A DNA stretch of 64,000 nt from Vibrio amylolyticus (GTDB lineage: Bacteria > Pseudomonadota > Gammaproteobacteria > Enterobacterales > Vibrionaceae), in NCBI RefSeq assembly GCF_023145695.1, contig NZ_JAJHVV010000003.1, positions 62,001 to 126,000 of the forward strand. Direction: 5' to 3'. A model generated the notes under the pieces. It was not told the origin of the DNA and did no database searches. It saw only the letters and a list, made by a program, of their open reading frames with translations. The translations under genes and the position numbers were made by a program. Numbering within the stretch: position 1 is the stretch's first letter; each line of letters begins with the position of its first letter. Positions 9,223-18,156 of the stretch are shown here, in pieces.

Positions 9223-9762
9223 ATGAGTGCTTTGCTTACTGTAAGAGACATTGTAAATACACAGGCTGTTAGCTTGAATGTCGATATGAATCTATCAACG
9301 GCAATCGATTTGCTGTCGAGAAACACCATTAATGGTGCACCTGTTTGTGATGCAAAGGGCGACTTAGTGGGTTTCTTATCAGCTCATGATGTGATGGTTG
9401 AAATGTGGTGCCAAGACTACATTCCAGAAAACAGCGTAAAGGTTGGTGATTTGATGAAAACCGATCTCGTGACTATGGATATCGAAGATCGTCTTACAGA
9501 TGTAATGGAATACCTAGCACTTGATAAAGATCAGCTCTACCCAACAAGTGCGATGGGCTATGCCACTCAACTGACAACACTGTCTGTTGAAGAGCGTGCA
9601 AAAACAATCAAAGTGAGCAAGCCTCAGATTTTACCCGTATTAAACAAAGGTAAGTATGTGGGCGTGGTTTCTAGACAAGAAGTTTTGAAAGGCCTTCGCA
9701 CATTATTCAACGACGCTGTTAGCCCGGTGGTTGAAGATATCGCCCCTGCGAATGTGGCGTAA
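9223..9762 (+). CDS. CBS-domain protein
   Basis: A 179-residue soluble protein with a CBS pair. The first CBS motif is at about residues 8-65 (NGAPVCDAKGDLVGFLSAHDV), the second begins at about 78 (VGDLMKTDLVTMDIEDRL) and resumes after an insert of some 35 residues with KPQILPVLNKGKYVGVVSR. CBS pairs bind adenine nucleotides and usually gate a partner enzyme or transporter. The partner here is probably the membrane protein 110 bp downstream. SD TTAGGAGAATGTT precedes the ATG. The insert between the halves of the second CBS domain is unusual and could be the partner-binding part. Ligand and target are not visible from sequence. Confidence 0.85.
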   Translation: MSALLTVRDIVNTQAVSLNVDMNLSTAIDLLSRNTINGAPVCDAKGDLVGFLSAHDVMVEMWCQDYIPENSVKVGDLMKTDLVTMDIEDRLTDVMEYLALDKDQLYPTSAMGYATQLTTLSVEERAKTIKVSKPQILPVLNKGKYVGVVSRQEVLKGLRTLFNDAVSPVVEDIAPANVA

Positions 9763-9871
9763 TTATTAATTGAATTCACAGTGAACCTTAGCGTAAGAAA
9801 AGGAATGCAGTGCACTGGAGGCACATAGGGTTCACGTGAGTTGTTTGTATCGTTTTATTTTTGGAGTTCTA

Positions 9872-11401
9872 ATGGAACATATTTCCGTTCTATCTGCTGT
9901 AAACCATTACTTCCTTGCGCTAGTCGCATTGACGATTATGGTACTGGTTTCGCGTACCATTGTTGCTGGCACTAAATACTCATCATTGTTAGTGATCGTT
10001 GTGTTTGGCCTTGGATTGGGTGCGTTACTGGTTAAAAGTGGTATGGCTGCACCGGGTCTAGGTGAGTTTCCAGTTGTTGTTCTAATGAGTCAGACAACCG
10101 TTATCGCATTAATCGCCTCATTTTTTGTTGGTGGGCAAGAGATAAAGCGTCTACTTTCGAAACAAAAGTTCGACGATGAAGGCTATTTTATTGCGTCAGC
10201 TAAAGAAGTGATTGTTGGTACCTCAAGCACTCAATTAACGTTCATTGTTCGTGCGTTCTTACTGCTAATTGGTATTCAAACGGCTGATGTGCTTATCTCT
10301 GGACGTGGTGACACTTTCCCATTGGGTGAGTCGTTCTTGCTGCTGTCGTACATCTCTTTAGCTATCGCATTCATATTTATCGATAACAAAGCAACGATCA
10401 CTAATAAGCAGCAGTATCTGCGTAAAGGTCTTGTTGAGATGGTCGCGCTTATTGTTGTGCTTAATGCCTCTCTATGGATTTCAAACATCGTTGCTCAGTT
10501 CATCGGTCTTCCGCAGATTTTCTTCGCGATGATTCTTTCTTCTGGTCTTGGCATGTTGATGCCAAAGTGGAAGTTAGGTCCAACAATGAATGCTTTACTG
10601 TTTGCTGGTATCCCTCTGGTTCTTGCAGGTAGCTTCTTAGTCGGTGGTTCTCACATGATTGAAGCGTTTGCTATTCCAGGTCTAAGCAATGTCATTATCT
10701 ACGGCTTCTCTGGTCAAATCTTTTGGATGTTCGGTGGTCTAGCGCTACTTATCTTTGTCGGTAAAGCAAACCACTTACGTAACTTAGCGCCAGGTATGGC
10801 TGGTGGTCTTTCTCACTCAGGTTTGACGGGCGCATGTACAGCGGGTGACTTTGGTAAAACGGCGTCATCTCGTGCACCAATCATGATTAATATTCCATTT
10901 GCAGGCCACATCTTTGTATTTACGATTCTAGCGGCAAGTGCTGAAAAAGATGCACTCATGGTGGAATGGACAATCCCTCTCATTATTGCGGGCGCAGCAT
11001 TTGTTGCTTTATCACTGAAAAACCTGCGTAACGCGAACGGTTGTGAAGCAACAGAAGTCAAAGGCTTAATGCAGTTCTCTATGGGCTGGCAGATCATGGC
11101 GGTATTCGGTAGCTTTACTGTCTTAAGCTTAGCGGGTATGTCTCTAGAGCATGCGTCAATGTCAGCTGCCTCTGGCCTTTCACACTTCGGTCTGTTCGCA
11201 GCGGTTCAAGAAGGTATGTTTGGCGCAACAGCAGCGAGTCTTATTACCTTTACATTCGCAATGACATTCCTAGTACACCCACTTGTATTCGGTATGTTTG
11301 GTAAAGCGGCTGAGAATGGCGGTGTGATGGCGAATAAAGCGGTATTGATTCTATCGAGCCTAGGCTTTATCGGTGTGGCTTATTCGGCACTGACGATATA
11401 A
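9872..11401 (+). CDS. Unrecognised polytopic membrane protein, putative transporter (paralogue of 33876-35405)
   Basis: A 509-residue inner membrane protein with about 12 hydrophobic segments. I do not recognise its family. Conserved glycine-rich stretches stand out: FFVGGQEI, SSGLGMLMPKWK, LVGGSHMIEAF, GGLSHSGLTGACTAGDFG, SRAPIMINIPFAGH and SAASGLSHFGLF. The repeated G-L-S-H-S/F-G signatures look like substrate or ion sites of a secondary transporter, which is inference. A paralogue of identical length lies at 33876-35405. The frame is open from 9836; ATG 9872 is chosen because TTTTGGAGTTCTA precedes it and the paralogue starts at the same point. It is probably co-transcribed with the CBS gene and controlled by the divergent LysR gene. 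Confidence 0.82.
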   Translation: MEHISVLSAVNHYFLALVALTIMVLVSRTIVAGTKYSSLLVIVVFGLGLGALLVKSGMAAPGLGEFPVVVLMSQTTVIALIASFFVGGQEIKRLLSKQKFDDEGYFIASAKEVIVGTSSTQLTFIVRAFLLLIGIQTADVLISGRGDTFPLGESFLLLSYISLAIAFIFIDNKATITNKQQYLRKGLVEMVALIVVLNASLWISNIVAQFIGLPQIFFAMILSSGLGMLMPKWKLGPTMNALLFAGIPLVLAGSFLVGGSHMIEAFAIPGLSNVIIYGFSGQIFWMFGGLALLIFVGKANHLRNLAPGMAGGLSHSGLTGACTAGDFGKTASSRAPIMINIPFAGHIFVFTILAASAEKDALMVEWTIPLIIAGAAFVALSLKNLRNANGCEATEVKGLMQFSMGWQIMAVFGSFTVLSLAGMSLEHASMSAASGLSHFGLFAAVQEGMFGATAASLITFTFAMTFLVHPLVFGMFGKAAENGGVMANKAVLILSSLGFIGVAYSALTI

Positions 11402-11473
11402 GAACAGCACATTGAGGTAACAATATTGCTTAACTGTAGAGCGTATTGATTATCTACCGTGTTCTGAAATAGC

Positions 11474-11506
11474 AAAAGAGCGACTCAATCGAGTCGCTCT
11501 TTTTGT
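11474..11506 (+). terminator. Rho-independent terminator of the CBS/transporter operon
   Basis: Perfect stem AGAGCGACTC / GAGTCGCTCT with AATC loop, flanked by AAAA and TTTTT. Confidence 0.9.
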
Positions 11507-11548
11507 TTCCATTTAAGGAGGAAGACAATTGCTAAGAAAGTGGATGCT

Positions 11549-12943
11549 CTATGCACTAATCGTTAAATTATTAACCCAAGTACGTTGTAAATAACGGTGG
11601 AAACAGAGTGCGAATTTCACCACCTCTTCTACTAGCATGAGTGCAAATACATAAGCAAAGGGCAGGTTAAAGACAAACGCTCCAATGGTAGTCAGCGGAA
11701 TCCCCACCATCCACATCGAAACAAAGTCCATTCTTAGGCAGAACTTATTCTCACCACCGGCTCTTAAAATACCGTTAATGATGACCATATTTAGCATACG
11801 GAGCCAGATGATCATCGCAAACAACCCAAGAGCAGGAGAAGCGAGTGCATAAAGTGCAGGGTCGTCTAAATTCAACCAATGAATCACATGTTCTTTACCT
11901 AAGACGATTGCCAAGCTGACGGACACGCCAAGCGCAAGCACGAACTTAATAAAAAAAAGTGTCATCGCGATTGCTTGTTCAAAGTCATCACGCCCAAGGC
12001 TTTGACCAAGCAAGACAGAACAAGCCGTCGATATGCCAAAAAAAGCGGAGTAACAAAGTAGCTCAAATGGCCCGATCATACTGAATACCGCAAGCTCAGT
12101 CGTACCCATGTGACCAAAGATCATTTGGTAACTTAATGTGCCCATTGCCCACAAAACGGCGTTGTACATGGTCGGAACAGCCAGCGCTTTAAATGATCGC
12201 ATTAGCCTCTCACCACACTCTAGGGCGGTGGCGGAAAATAGCCAGTGACGACGTCGATATAAGATGACCGCAAACAGTACAACTTGCAGCGCTCTAGAAA
12301 TACTGGTCGCTAACGCCGCACCTGCGACGCCCATTGCAGGAATACCAAAGCTGTCTGTGATCATCACACCATTAATCAGCACATAGTTCAGTGCGATATT
12401 AAGAGCGATAGTAATCGCGGCCAATAATAAAGGGAGCATGGCATCGCCGCTCGATCTTAGGCTCGATTCAATTACGATGATGACATGAGTGAGCAATAAA
12501 ACAGGCAGCGCGTACCAAAGGTATTGCGATCCAAGTTCAATCACTTTGGTATCTGTCGTTTGAAGCAGCATGATCGAGCTTGAGAATAGCGTGATCAAGA
12601 TGGTTGCTGGCAATATTAGCTTAGCGCCATATTTGAGTGCCATGACAGTCACGGTTTTCGCCGACGACTTATCGCTTCGCCCCCAATACTGTGCAACTAG
12701 AATACCATTTGCAGAGCCAACACCCGCTGCGATCATGATAGCAACGAACAGCCATTTTGAGGCGATTCCCACAGACGCCGTTGCTTCCATACCAAGATCA
12801 CTGACCATTAATACATCAGCAAGTGACAGTACTGCCACAAGTGCACTTTGTATTGCTACAGGGAACGCAAGCTTTGCCATAGTAGATAGCATGTTGCTTG
12901 GTAACGAAGTAGAGTGGTTTAGGTTAGTCGTAGTATGGTTCAT
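11549..12943 (-). CDS. MATE family efflux transporter
   Basis: A 464-residue, 12-helix protein of the multidrug and toxic compound extrusion family, which exports cationic drugs in exchange for Na+ or H+. The N-terminal half shows LAFPVAIQSALVAVLSLADVLMVSDLG and the duplicated domain VPTMYNAVLWAMGTLSYQMIFGHMGT, the normal two-bundle layout. ATG 12943 follows AGAGGAA; the longer open frame would start in the divergent gene's promoter. A divergent AraC-type regulator begins 52 bp away and probably controls it. The substrate is unknown. Confidence 0.9.
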   Translation of the reverse strand: MNHTTTNLNHSTSLPSNMLSTMAKLAFPVAIQSALVAVLSLADVLMVSDLGMEATASVGIASKWLFVAIMIAAGVGSANGILVAQYWGRSDKSSAKTVTVMALKYGAKLILPATILITLFSSSIMLLQTTDTKVIELGSQYLWYALPVLLLTHVIIVIESSLRSSGDAMLPLLLAAITIALNIALNYVLINGVMITDSFGIPAMGVAGAALATSISRALQVVLFAVILYRRRHWLFSATALECGERLMRSFKALAVPTMYNAVLWAMGTLSYQMIFGHMGTTELAVFSMIGPFELLCYSAFFGISTACSVLLGQSLGRDDFEQAIAMTLFFIKFVLALGVSVSLAIVLGKEHVIHWLNLDDPALYALASPALGLFAMIIWLRMLNMVIINGILRAGGENKFCLRMDFVSMWMVGIPLTTIGAFVFNLPFAYVFALMLVEEVVKFALCFHRYLQRTWVNNLTISA

Positions 12944-12995
12944 AATTATTCCTCTTTCTGAGTGAGGAATATACAGCTCTAAAGAGAAAGAAAAC

Positions 12996-13886
12996 ATGTT
13001 AGAAAGTAAGCAAAACCTGTTTGAATCCGTCATCGATCAAGATCACATAAAAACGCAGTGGCAAGACCAAGTGTTTCTTTCTGATGAGTGTCGTGAGCGT
13101 TTCCTTGGTTTAACTGAGATTCCAGAGTTTGAATCCATGGGCTTTTTTATGGCTGGGATGGCGGATCTAGTTGATGGTTACATTGTCGAAAGAGAGTCCG
13201 TTGCGGTTCATACCTTACTTTTTACTCTAAAAGGTGAGGGTTTGTTAACCCTTGCGGATCAGCGTCAGACGATCCCTGCAAACTCTCTGGTGATTTTGCC
13301 AGCGGATATGCCATTTCGTTTTGAATTGGGCGAGAATAGTAATAAATGGAAGATGGTTTGGTTATTACTTTCACCGAGTGATAAATGGCACTCAATCATT
13401 GAAAGTGGCCAGCGGGTAGTTCAGTTTCATCATTGTGAGCAGGTATGGTCTTTGATGAGCTTACTTCATCATGAAATTTCGGGTCGTGCGAGCTATCGAA
13501 AACTGCTGAGCAGTGAGATTTCGAGACTGCTTAATAAAGTAGAAGTTTCGCCGTCCAATTCCTCGATGCGAGTTCGAAGTGTTTGGAACTTGATTGAGTC
13601 ACAGCTGCATCTTTCATGGAGCGTGAAAAAGATCTCTCAGCAATGCTTTTTAAGTGAAGAGCAGCTTAATCGATTGTCGAAATCTCTCTTTGGTCAAACG
13701 CCTCAAGAGCGGCTGATTCACTTACGAATGGAAAAAGCCGCCGAGTTACTCCACCACCAAGAGTGGAGTATTACTATGATTGCCCAGCGACTCGGCTATA
13801 AAGATCCCTATGCATTTAGCCACCGTTTTAAGCGCTATTTCGGTGTTTCTCCCAGAGCATACCGTAAGCAGTTAGCTGCGCGCTAA
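12996..13886 (+). CDS. AraC family transcriptional regulator
   Basis: A 296-residue AraC/XylS regulator. The N-terminal cupin-like sensing domain (residues 60-130, LLTLADQRQTIPANSLVILPADMPF) is followed by two HTH motifs at the C-terminus. The second HTH is typical: ITMIAQRLGYKDPYAFSHRFKRYFGVSPRAYRK. It is divergent from the MATE pump with a 52-bp shared promoter region, so it most likely senses a compound and switches the pump. The following HAD gene is convergent and ends 10 bp away. Confidence 0.9.
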   Translation: MLESKQNLFESVIDQDHIKTQWQDQVFLSDECRERFLGLTEIPEFESMGFFMAGMADLVDGYIVERESVAVHTLLFTLKGEGLLTLADQRQTIPANSLVILPADMPFRFELGENSNKWKMVWLLLSPSDKWHSIIESGQRVVQFHHCEQVWSLMSLLHHEISGRASYRKLLSSEISRLLNKVEVSPSNSSMRVRSVWNLIESQLHLSWSVKKISQQCFLSEEQLNRLSKSLFGQTPQERLIHLRMEKAAELLHHQEWSITMIAQRLGYKDPYAFSHRFKRYFGVSPRAYRKQLAAR

Positions 13887-13896
13887 TCAGGGATGA

Positions 13897-14559
13897 TTAA
13901 AGTGTCCAATTCAAGGTTTGCCAACGTGGGCGTTCAGAAACTTGGGCAAGCCTTTCACAAGGGTTAACCAAGTATGCAAAGTCAGCCCGTTCACACAAAG
14001 GTAAATCGTTGATTGAGTCGGTGTAAAAGTGAATCGAATCGTATGGTTTTTCTTGCTGATTTAACCACTGCTCTAATCGCGCCACTTTCCCCTCTCGGTA
14101 GGTTGGAATACCCTCAATCGTAGCCGTGTATCGGTTCTCCTTAATCACTAAGTCGATACCCATTGCAGTATCAATACCTATGTGGTTTGCTACCTCTGCG
14201 ACGATAAAGTTCACTGTGGCAGAAATAATCACGGTATCAATATTATCGCGCTTAAGCTGCGCAAGCAGAGTTTGAGCTTGCGGATAAAAATAAGGCATAA
14301 TTTTTTCGCTAATGCAGCGCTTAACCAATGGCTTAACTTCCTGTATATCAACCTGACTTAAAGGAGACATGGCAAAGGTTAAGTAGTCCTTCATATCCAT
14401 CTTCCCCGCCGAATAAAGTGCCATTAAACGTTTGTCTTCTTCAAGAAATGACTCAGAAGTCGCAATCCCTTCTTCGACTAGAAATGCATTCCATAGCATT
14501 GAACAGTCGGCGGCAAACAGCGTTTCATCCATATCGAAAACATAGAGTGGCTGAGACAT
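13897..14559 (-). CDS. HAD-IB family phosphatase
   Basis: A 220-residue haloacid dehalogenase-type phosphatase. The nucleophile motif is YVFDMDETLF (DxDxT) at residues 6-15, motif II is VIISAT, and the C-terminal acid motif is FYTDSINDLPLCE. This is the phosphoserine-phosphatase-like class IB. It is the last gene of the ABC uptake operon 13897-19221, beginning 52 bp after the ATPase gene, so it probably releases phosphate from the imported compound or a breakdown product. ATG 14559 (MSQPLYVFDMDETL) with GGATC-type spacing was chosen; the open frame extends upstream into the ATPase gene. Confidence 0.85.
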   Translation of the reverse strand: MSQPLYVFDMDETLFAADCSMLWNAFLVEEGIATSESFLEEDKRLMALYSAGKMDMKDYLTFAMSPLSQVDIQEVKPLVKRCISEKIMPYFYPQAQTLLAQLKRDNIDTVIISATVNFIVAEVANHIGIDTAMGIDLVIKENRYTATIEGIPTYREGKVARLEQWLNQQEKPYDSIHFYTDSINDLPLCERADFAYLVNPCERLAQVSERPRWQTLNWTL

Positions 14560-14611
14560 GGTTAGATCCTTATAAGTAATTCTAAATTTCAGATGTTTAT
14601 TTTTGGCAAAA

Positions 14612-15631
14612 TTAAGCGCTAACAGCTTGGATTTCGTTGAGGTTGAAAAGCAGCTCCAATTGGCTGCCACCTGCCATTAGTCGTTCTGAGGAGCGATTCA
14701 ATAAGTCTACCGTCAAATCACAACCGTTAATGCCAACCTGATAACGAATAACGTTGCCGAGTAATTGGTGATTTTTAACCGTTGCGATCTGTGGCGCAGA
14801 AATGTGTGACTCGTAGTGTCGACCTTCTTCTTTGACATAAATTGATTCAGGGCGAATTGCCACTTTAGAGGCCACATCAAGATCAAATAAGCTTTTGGCT
14901 GTCTCGGAATCAATGAGGTTGTAGTGGCCCATAAAACCTGCGACAAATTCGTTGACAGGTTGTGTATAGATGGACTCAGGCGCACCTTGTTGGACAATCT
15001 GGCCTTGGTTCATTAAGAAAATTCGGTCGGACATGATCATCGCTTCTTCCTGATCATGGGTGACAAAAACCGTGGTTAAGTTCAGCTCTTTTTGAATATC
15101 TCGAATTTGTTGTCTTAAGTGTTTTCTTATCTTCGCATCCAGGGCAGACAAAGGCTCATCAAGAAGAAGAATTCGTGGCCTTACGACTAATGCCCTCGCC
15201 AGTGCCACTCGTTGACGTTGACCGCCGGAGAGTTGATGGGGGTATTGCTTCTCTTTGCCTGATAACGCGACGAGTTCGATGACTTTTGCGACCTCTCTAC
15301 TTATTTCTCCCTTAGACTGGCGATTCATTTTTAGGCCAAACGCGATGTTGTTTTCCACTGTCATATTGGGAAACAATGCATAGGACTGAAATACCATACC
15401 AATTCCACGTTTCTGTGGAGCTGTGTGGGTAATATCTTGCCCAGCCACCCAAATTTCTCCGCTTTCCGTTGGGTTAAGCCCTGCTAAGCTGCGCAACAGG
15501 GTTGATTTCCCACAACCACTAGGGCCAAGCAGAGTAATGAATTCACCTTTCTCGATGTTAAAGTCGATGTTTTCAAAAACGGTATTAGCACCAAATCGTT
15601 TTGTCAGGTGTTTAACGTCAACATAGCTCAT
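14612..15631 (-). CDS. ABC transporter ATP-binding protein (iron/spermidine/2-aminoethylphosphonate type)
   Basis: A 339-residue ATPase of the FbpC/PotA/PhnT class. Walker A is GPSGCGKST (about residues 36-44), the Q-loop is VFQSYALFPNMTVENN, the signature is LSGGQRQRVALARAL and Walker B is ILLLDEPLSALD. The C-terminus has a TOBE-like regulatory domain. It energises the two permeases encoded just upstream; its start overlaps the permease stop by 4 bp, indicating translational coupling. The operon content points to an organophosphorus substrate such as 2-aminoethylphosphonate, which is inference. Confidence 0.92.
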   Translation of the reverse strand: MSYVDVKHLTKRFGANTVFENIDFNIEKGEFITLLGPSGCGKSTLLRSLAGLNPTESGEIWVAGQDITHTAPQKRGIGMVFQSYALFPNMTVENNIAFGLKMNRQSKGEISREVAKVIELVALSGKEKQYPHQLSGGQRQRVALARALVVRPRILLLDEPLSALDAKIRKHLRQQIRDIQKELNLTTVFVTHDQEEAMIMSDRIFLMNQGQIVQQGAPESIYTQPVNEFVAGFMGHYNLIDSETAKSLFDLDVASKVAIRPESIYVKEEGRHYESHISAPQIATVKNHQLLGNVIRYQVGINGCDLTVDLLNRSSERLMAGGSQLELLFNLNEIQAVSA

Positions 15632-16449
15632 GATTTTGCCTCGTTATTGGATCTGCTCAAACGGCTTGCGAGCCATGTCAGTAAGAAAATGAAAGAGAAG
15701 TAAGTCATCACTAACGCTGAGGTGAAGTGACCACTGGTTTGCCGCATGTTGTAGAGATAGATTTGTAGTGTTTCAAAGCGTGTGCCCACCAACATATTGG
15801 CGAAGACAAACTCACCCAATAAGAATGAGAAAGAGAGAAATAACGATGCAAGTAACCCTTTCTTAAGATTTGGAATGATGATGTAGAAAAAGGCTTGAGT
15901 GGTGCTCGCGCCAAGTAGGTGAGCCGCATCCATCAGGTCATTGAGGTTGATGGCATCGAAACTATTCGCAATGGCTCGGTACATAAATGGTAAAGCAATG
16001 GTGAAATAGGTTCCGATGAGAATCCACGGCGTCCCAACAATAGGAATACTGCTATCGGCATATAACTGCAAAAGGCCAACCGATGACACCACAGGAGGCA
16101 CGGCAAAGGGTAAGAGAATGAGCACGTTCATTAATTTATCGAGCTTTGGAAAATAGTAAAACACGACAAAAATAGTTGGCAGAATAAGGGCAACACTGAG
16201 TGCCAATGCAGCAACACAGACCACCAGTGAGCGACCGAAAGCGGCGATAAAGCGAGGGTCTGTGACCAGTTGAATGTACCAATCCAAGGTGAATCCATCG
16301 GGTAAAATGGTTGCTCCCCAAGTAGATGACAACGAATAGACTAACGTTGCCAAAATGGGGATGAGCATAATGCCAACAATCGAATAAACGATGCTCTTAT
16401 GGTAGAGCGCTGATTTATCGTTGAGGGGATGGGTGCTATTTGTTTGCAT
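15628..16449 (-). CDS. ABC transporter permease (second of pair)
   Basis: A 273-residue inner membrane permease of the binding-protein-dependent family with about six membrane segments. The EAA-type coupling loop reads DAAHLLGASTTQAFFYIIIPNLKKG. I chose ATG 16449 (MQTNSTHPL) because TAGGAG lies 6 nt before it; a longer frame to 16506 lacks a site. It overlaps the preceding permease by 14 bp and the ATPase by 4 bp, so translation of the three is coupled. By position and class it corresponds to the PhnV-type partner. Confidence 0.9.
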   Translation of the reverse strand: MQTNSTHPLNDKSALYHKSIVYSIVGIMLIPILATLVYSLSSTWGATILPDGFTLDWYIQLVTDPRFIAAFGRSLVVCVAALALSVALILPTIFVVFYYFPKLDKLMNVLILLPFAVPPVVSSVGLLQLYADSSIPIVGTPWILIGTYFTIALPFMYRAIANSFDAINLNDLMDAAHLLGASTTQAFFYIIIPNLKKGLLASLFLSFSFLLGEFVFANMLVGTRFETLQIYLYNMRQTSGHFTSALVMTYFSFIFLLTWLASRLSRSNNEAKS

Positions 16450-17344
16450 GGTAGCTCCTAGAGAGTAGCCACTGATTGATAATGGTAATGAACGCCAATA
16501 TCCCAATTAAGATGACCGAGATAGCGGCCGCTAAATTTGGTTCAAGGAACAGGTCGCCAGAAACCAAGCTCGCGATGCGAATTGTGATGACGTTGTAGTT
16601 ACCACCCGTTAATGCATAAACGCTGGCGTACGCCCCCATGGCATTGGCGATCAGAATAATTAAGGTTCCCAATAGCGCAGGTGAGAGCACAGGTAAGGCA
16701 ATTTGTGTCCAATACTGCCAAGTCTTAGCGCCGAGCAAGGCAGATGCGGCTTGCCAATCATCACTCAACGCGTCGAAAGCGGGGTAAAGCAGCAGTACGC
16801 CGAGAGGGATTTGAAAGTAGATATAAATGGCAAGTAAGCCCCATTGCCCATAAAGGTTAAAGTCATCGATGATTCCATACTTCTTGAGCAGCAGCGTAAC
16901 CGCGCCATTAACCCCTAAAATAATAATGAAGGCAAACGCCAACGGAACGCCTGCAAAGTTACTGCTCATATTGGTAAATGCGATGACGCCATCGCGGAGT
17001 TTGGTGTTTACTCGCCTAAGTGAGGAGACAAGAATAGCGGCAATGGCTAAACCAAAGACACTTGACCAAATAGAGAGCCAAATACTATTTCGAAATGCTT
17101 GCATCATGAAGCTTGAGTCAAAGACATCAAGGTAGTTCTCTAAGCTGAATACGCCATCATAAAGAAAGCTGTTGATCAGAACCCAAAGCATCGGCGCTAT
17201 CTGAAATAGATAGAAAAACAACATGAAAGGGACAAGCCACAAGGCGGGTTTAAGCTTGTTCCATCGATGATTTTTTTGGCCTTTATGGGCATTTAACTGT
17301 GAAGCGCCAATTTCTGGTAGGTTCGTTGAAGCTGATTCGCTCAT
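16436..17344 (-). CDS. ABC transporter permease (first of pair)
   Basis: A 302-residue permease with a short charged N-terminal tail and about six membrane segments. The coupling loop reads QAASALLGAKTWQYWTQIALPVL. It forms the heterodimeric channel with the permease encoded next. Its ATG overlaps the stop codon of the phosphodiesterase gene (ATGA type, 4 bp). Class and order match the PhnU-type permease of 2-aminoethylphosphonate transporters, also shared by ferric-ion and polyamine systems; the substrate remains inferred. Confidence 0.9.
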   Translation of the reverse strand: MSESASTNLPEIGASQLNAHKGQKNHRWNKLKPALWLVPFMLFFYLFQIAPMLWVLINSFLYDGVFSLENYLDVFDSSFMMQAFRNSIWLSIWSSVFGLAIAAILVSSLRRVNTKLRDGVIAFTNMSSNFAGVPLAFAFIIILGVNGAVTLLLKKYGIIDDFNLYGQWGLLAIYIYFQIPLGVLLLYPAFDALSDDWQAASALLGAKTWQYWTQIALPVLSPALLGTLIILIANAMGAYASVYALTGGNYNVITIRIASLVSGDLFLEPNLAAAISVILIGILAFITIINQWLLSRSYHANK

Positions 17345-18147
17345 AATGCTAGTACTTCCGAAGAGTAAGGTTTGAAGTGCTCTAACCCCAGCAGCTCACA
17401 GCACACACCGCAAAGTTCAGTCTGTTTAATGGCGGTTGGCTGATGAGAGAATTGATTACCAATGACAAACAAAGGAACCTCGCGCTCCTCAGGTAATATC
17501 CCACCGTGAGATAAATCGTTATTCATGCCGTGATCAGCTGTGATGATGATTTGGTACCCATCATCAATCCAAGCCTCGATATAGTTAGAAAGGTATGAAT
17601 CGGCCGCTCGTGCACAATTTCGATATTCTTTAGAATTAAGACCGAATTTATGTCCCATGTCGTCGATGTTCATCGGGTGAATGAGCAGAAAATCAGGGTG
17701 ATGATTCAGTCTTAATGATTCGGCATCCAGAAAAAGCGCTTCATCTGGGTAGTGATCCCAGTGATAGAAGCGTCCGTGCTGAATATTGAGTGTTTCATCT
17801 TCTGTATAGCGATCGCGAACGGCTTCAAACGGCGTGCGGTTATAGAGTTCACTGACCCAGTGATAGGCCGCTGCGGCGGTGATTCGACCTTGAGATCTCG
17901 CTAGGCTAAAGACTGACTCTTGATTCGATAACCGCGAGACACCGTTATTAACAATGCCGCTGATAACAGGTGGAACACCCGTCAGTATACACTCATACAA
18001 TGGCCTTGATAACGAAGGGAGTTCGCATTGCAATGGGTAAAGCGTTGCTTTTTGTTGTTCTATTAAACCGTTCAAGTAGCCCATGCATTCACGGGCTACT
18101 TGATAATTCAGTCCATCTAGAACAACAAGGATAACCTTATTGCTCAT
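17341..18147 (-). CDS. Alkaline phosphatase superfamily protein (type I phosphodiesterase / nucleotide pyrophosphatase family)
   Basis: A 268-residue metal-dependent hydrolase. The first metal Asp lies in VILVVLDGLN (residues 4-13), the nucleophile region is CELPSLSRPLYECILTGVPP, and later metal ligands are MNIDDMGHKFG and IITADHGMNND...SHGG. There is no signal peptide, so it acts in the cytoplasm. Family members hydrolyse phosphodiesters, phosphomonoesters or phosphonoacetate. Its place between the binding protein and permease genes implies it acts on the imported compound. It is shorter than the usual NPP (about 400) and close to a minimal catalytic core. The nucleophile is probably Ser 46 or 48; I cannot fix it without an alignment. 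Confidence 0.85.
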   Translation of the reverse strand: MSNKVILVVLDGLNYQVARECMGYLNGLIEQQKATLYPLQCELPSLSRPLYECILTGVPPVISGIVNNGVSRLSNQESVFSLARSQGRITAAAAYHWVSELYNRTPFEAVRDRYTEDETLNIQHGRFYHWDHYPDEALFLDAESLRLNHHPDFLLIHPMNIDDMGHKFGLNSKEYRNCARAADSYLSNYIEAWIDDGYQIIITADHGMNNDLSHGGILPEEREVPLFVIGNQFSHQPTAIKQTELCGVCCELLGLEHFKPYSSEVLAL

Positions 18148-18156
18148 AGAGACCTC

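Noticed and set aside
12570..12965. 131-codon open frame on the plus strand inside the MATE gene
   Set aside because: It is antisense to a clear transporter gene, has no family features and no ribosome site; it is a mirror of codon use.
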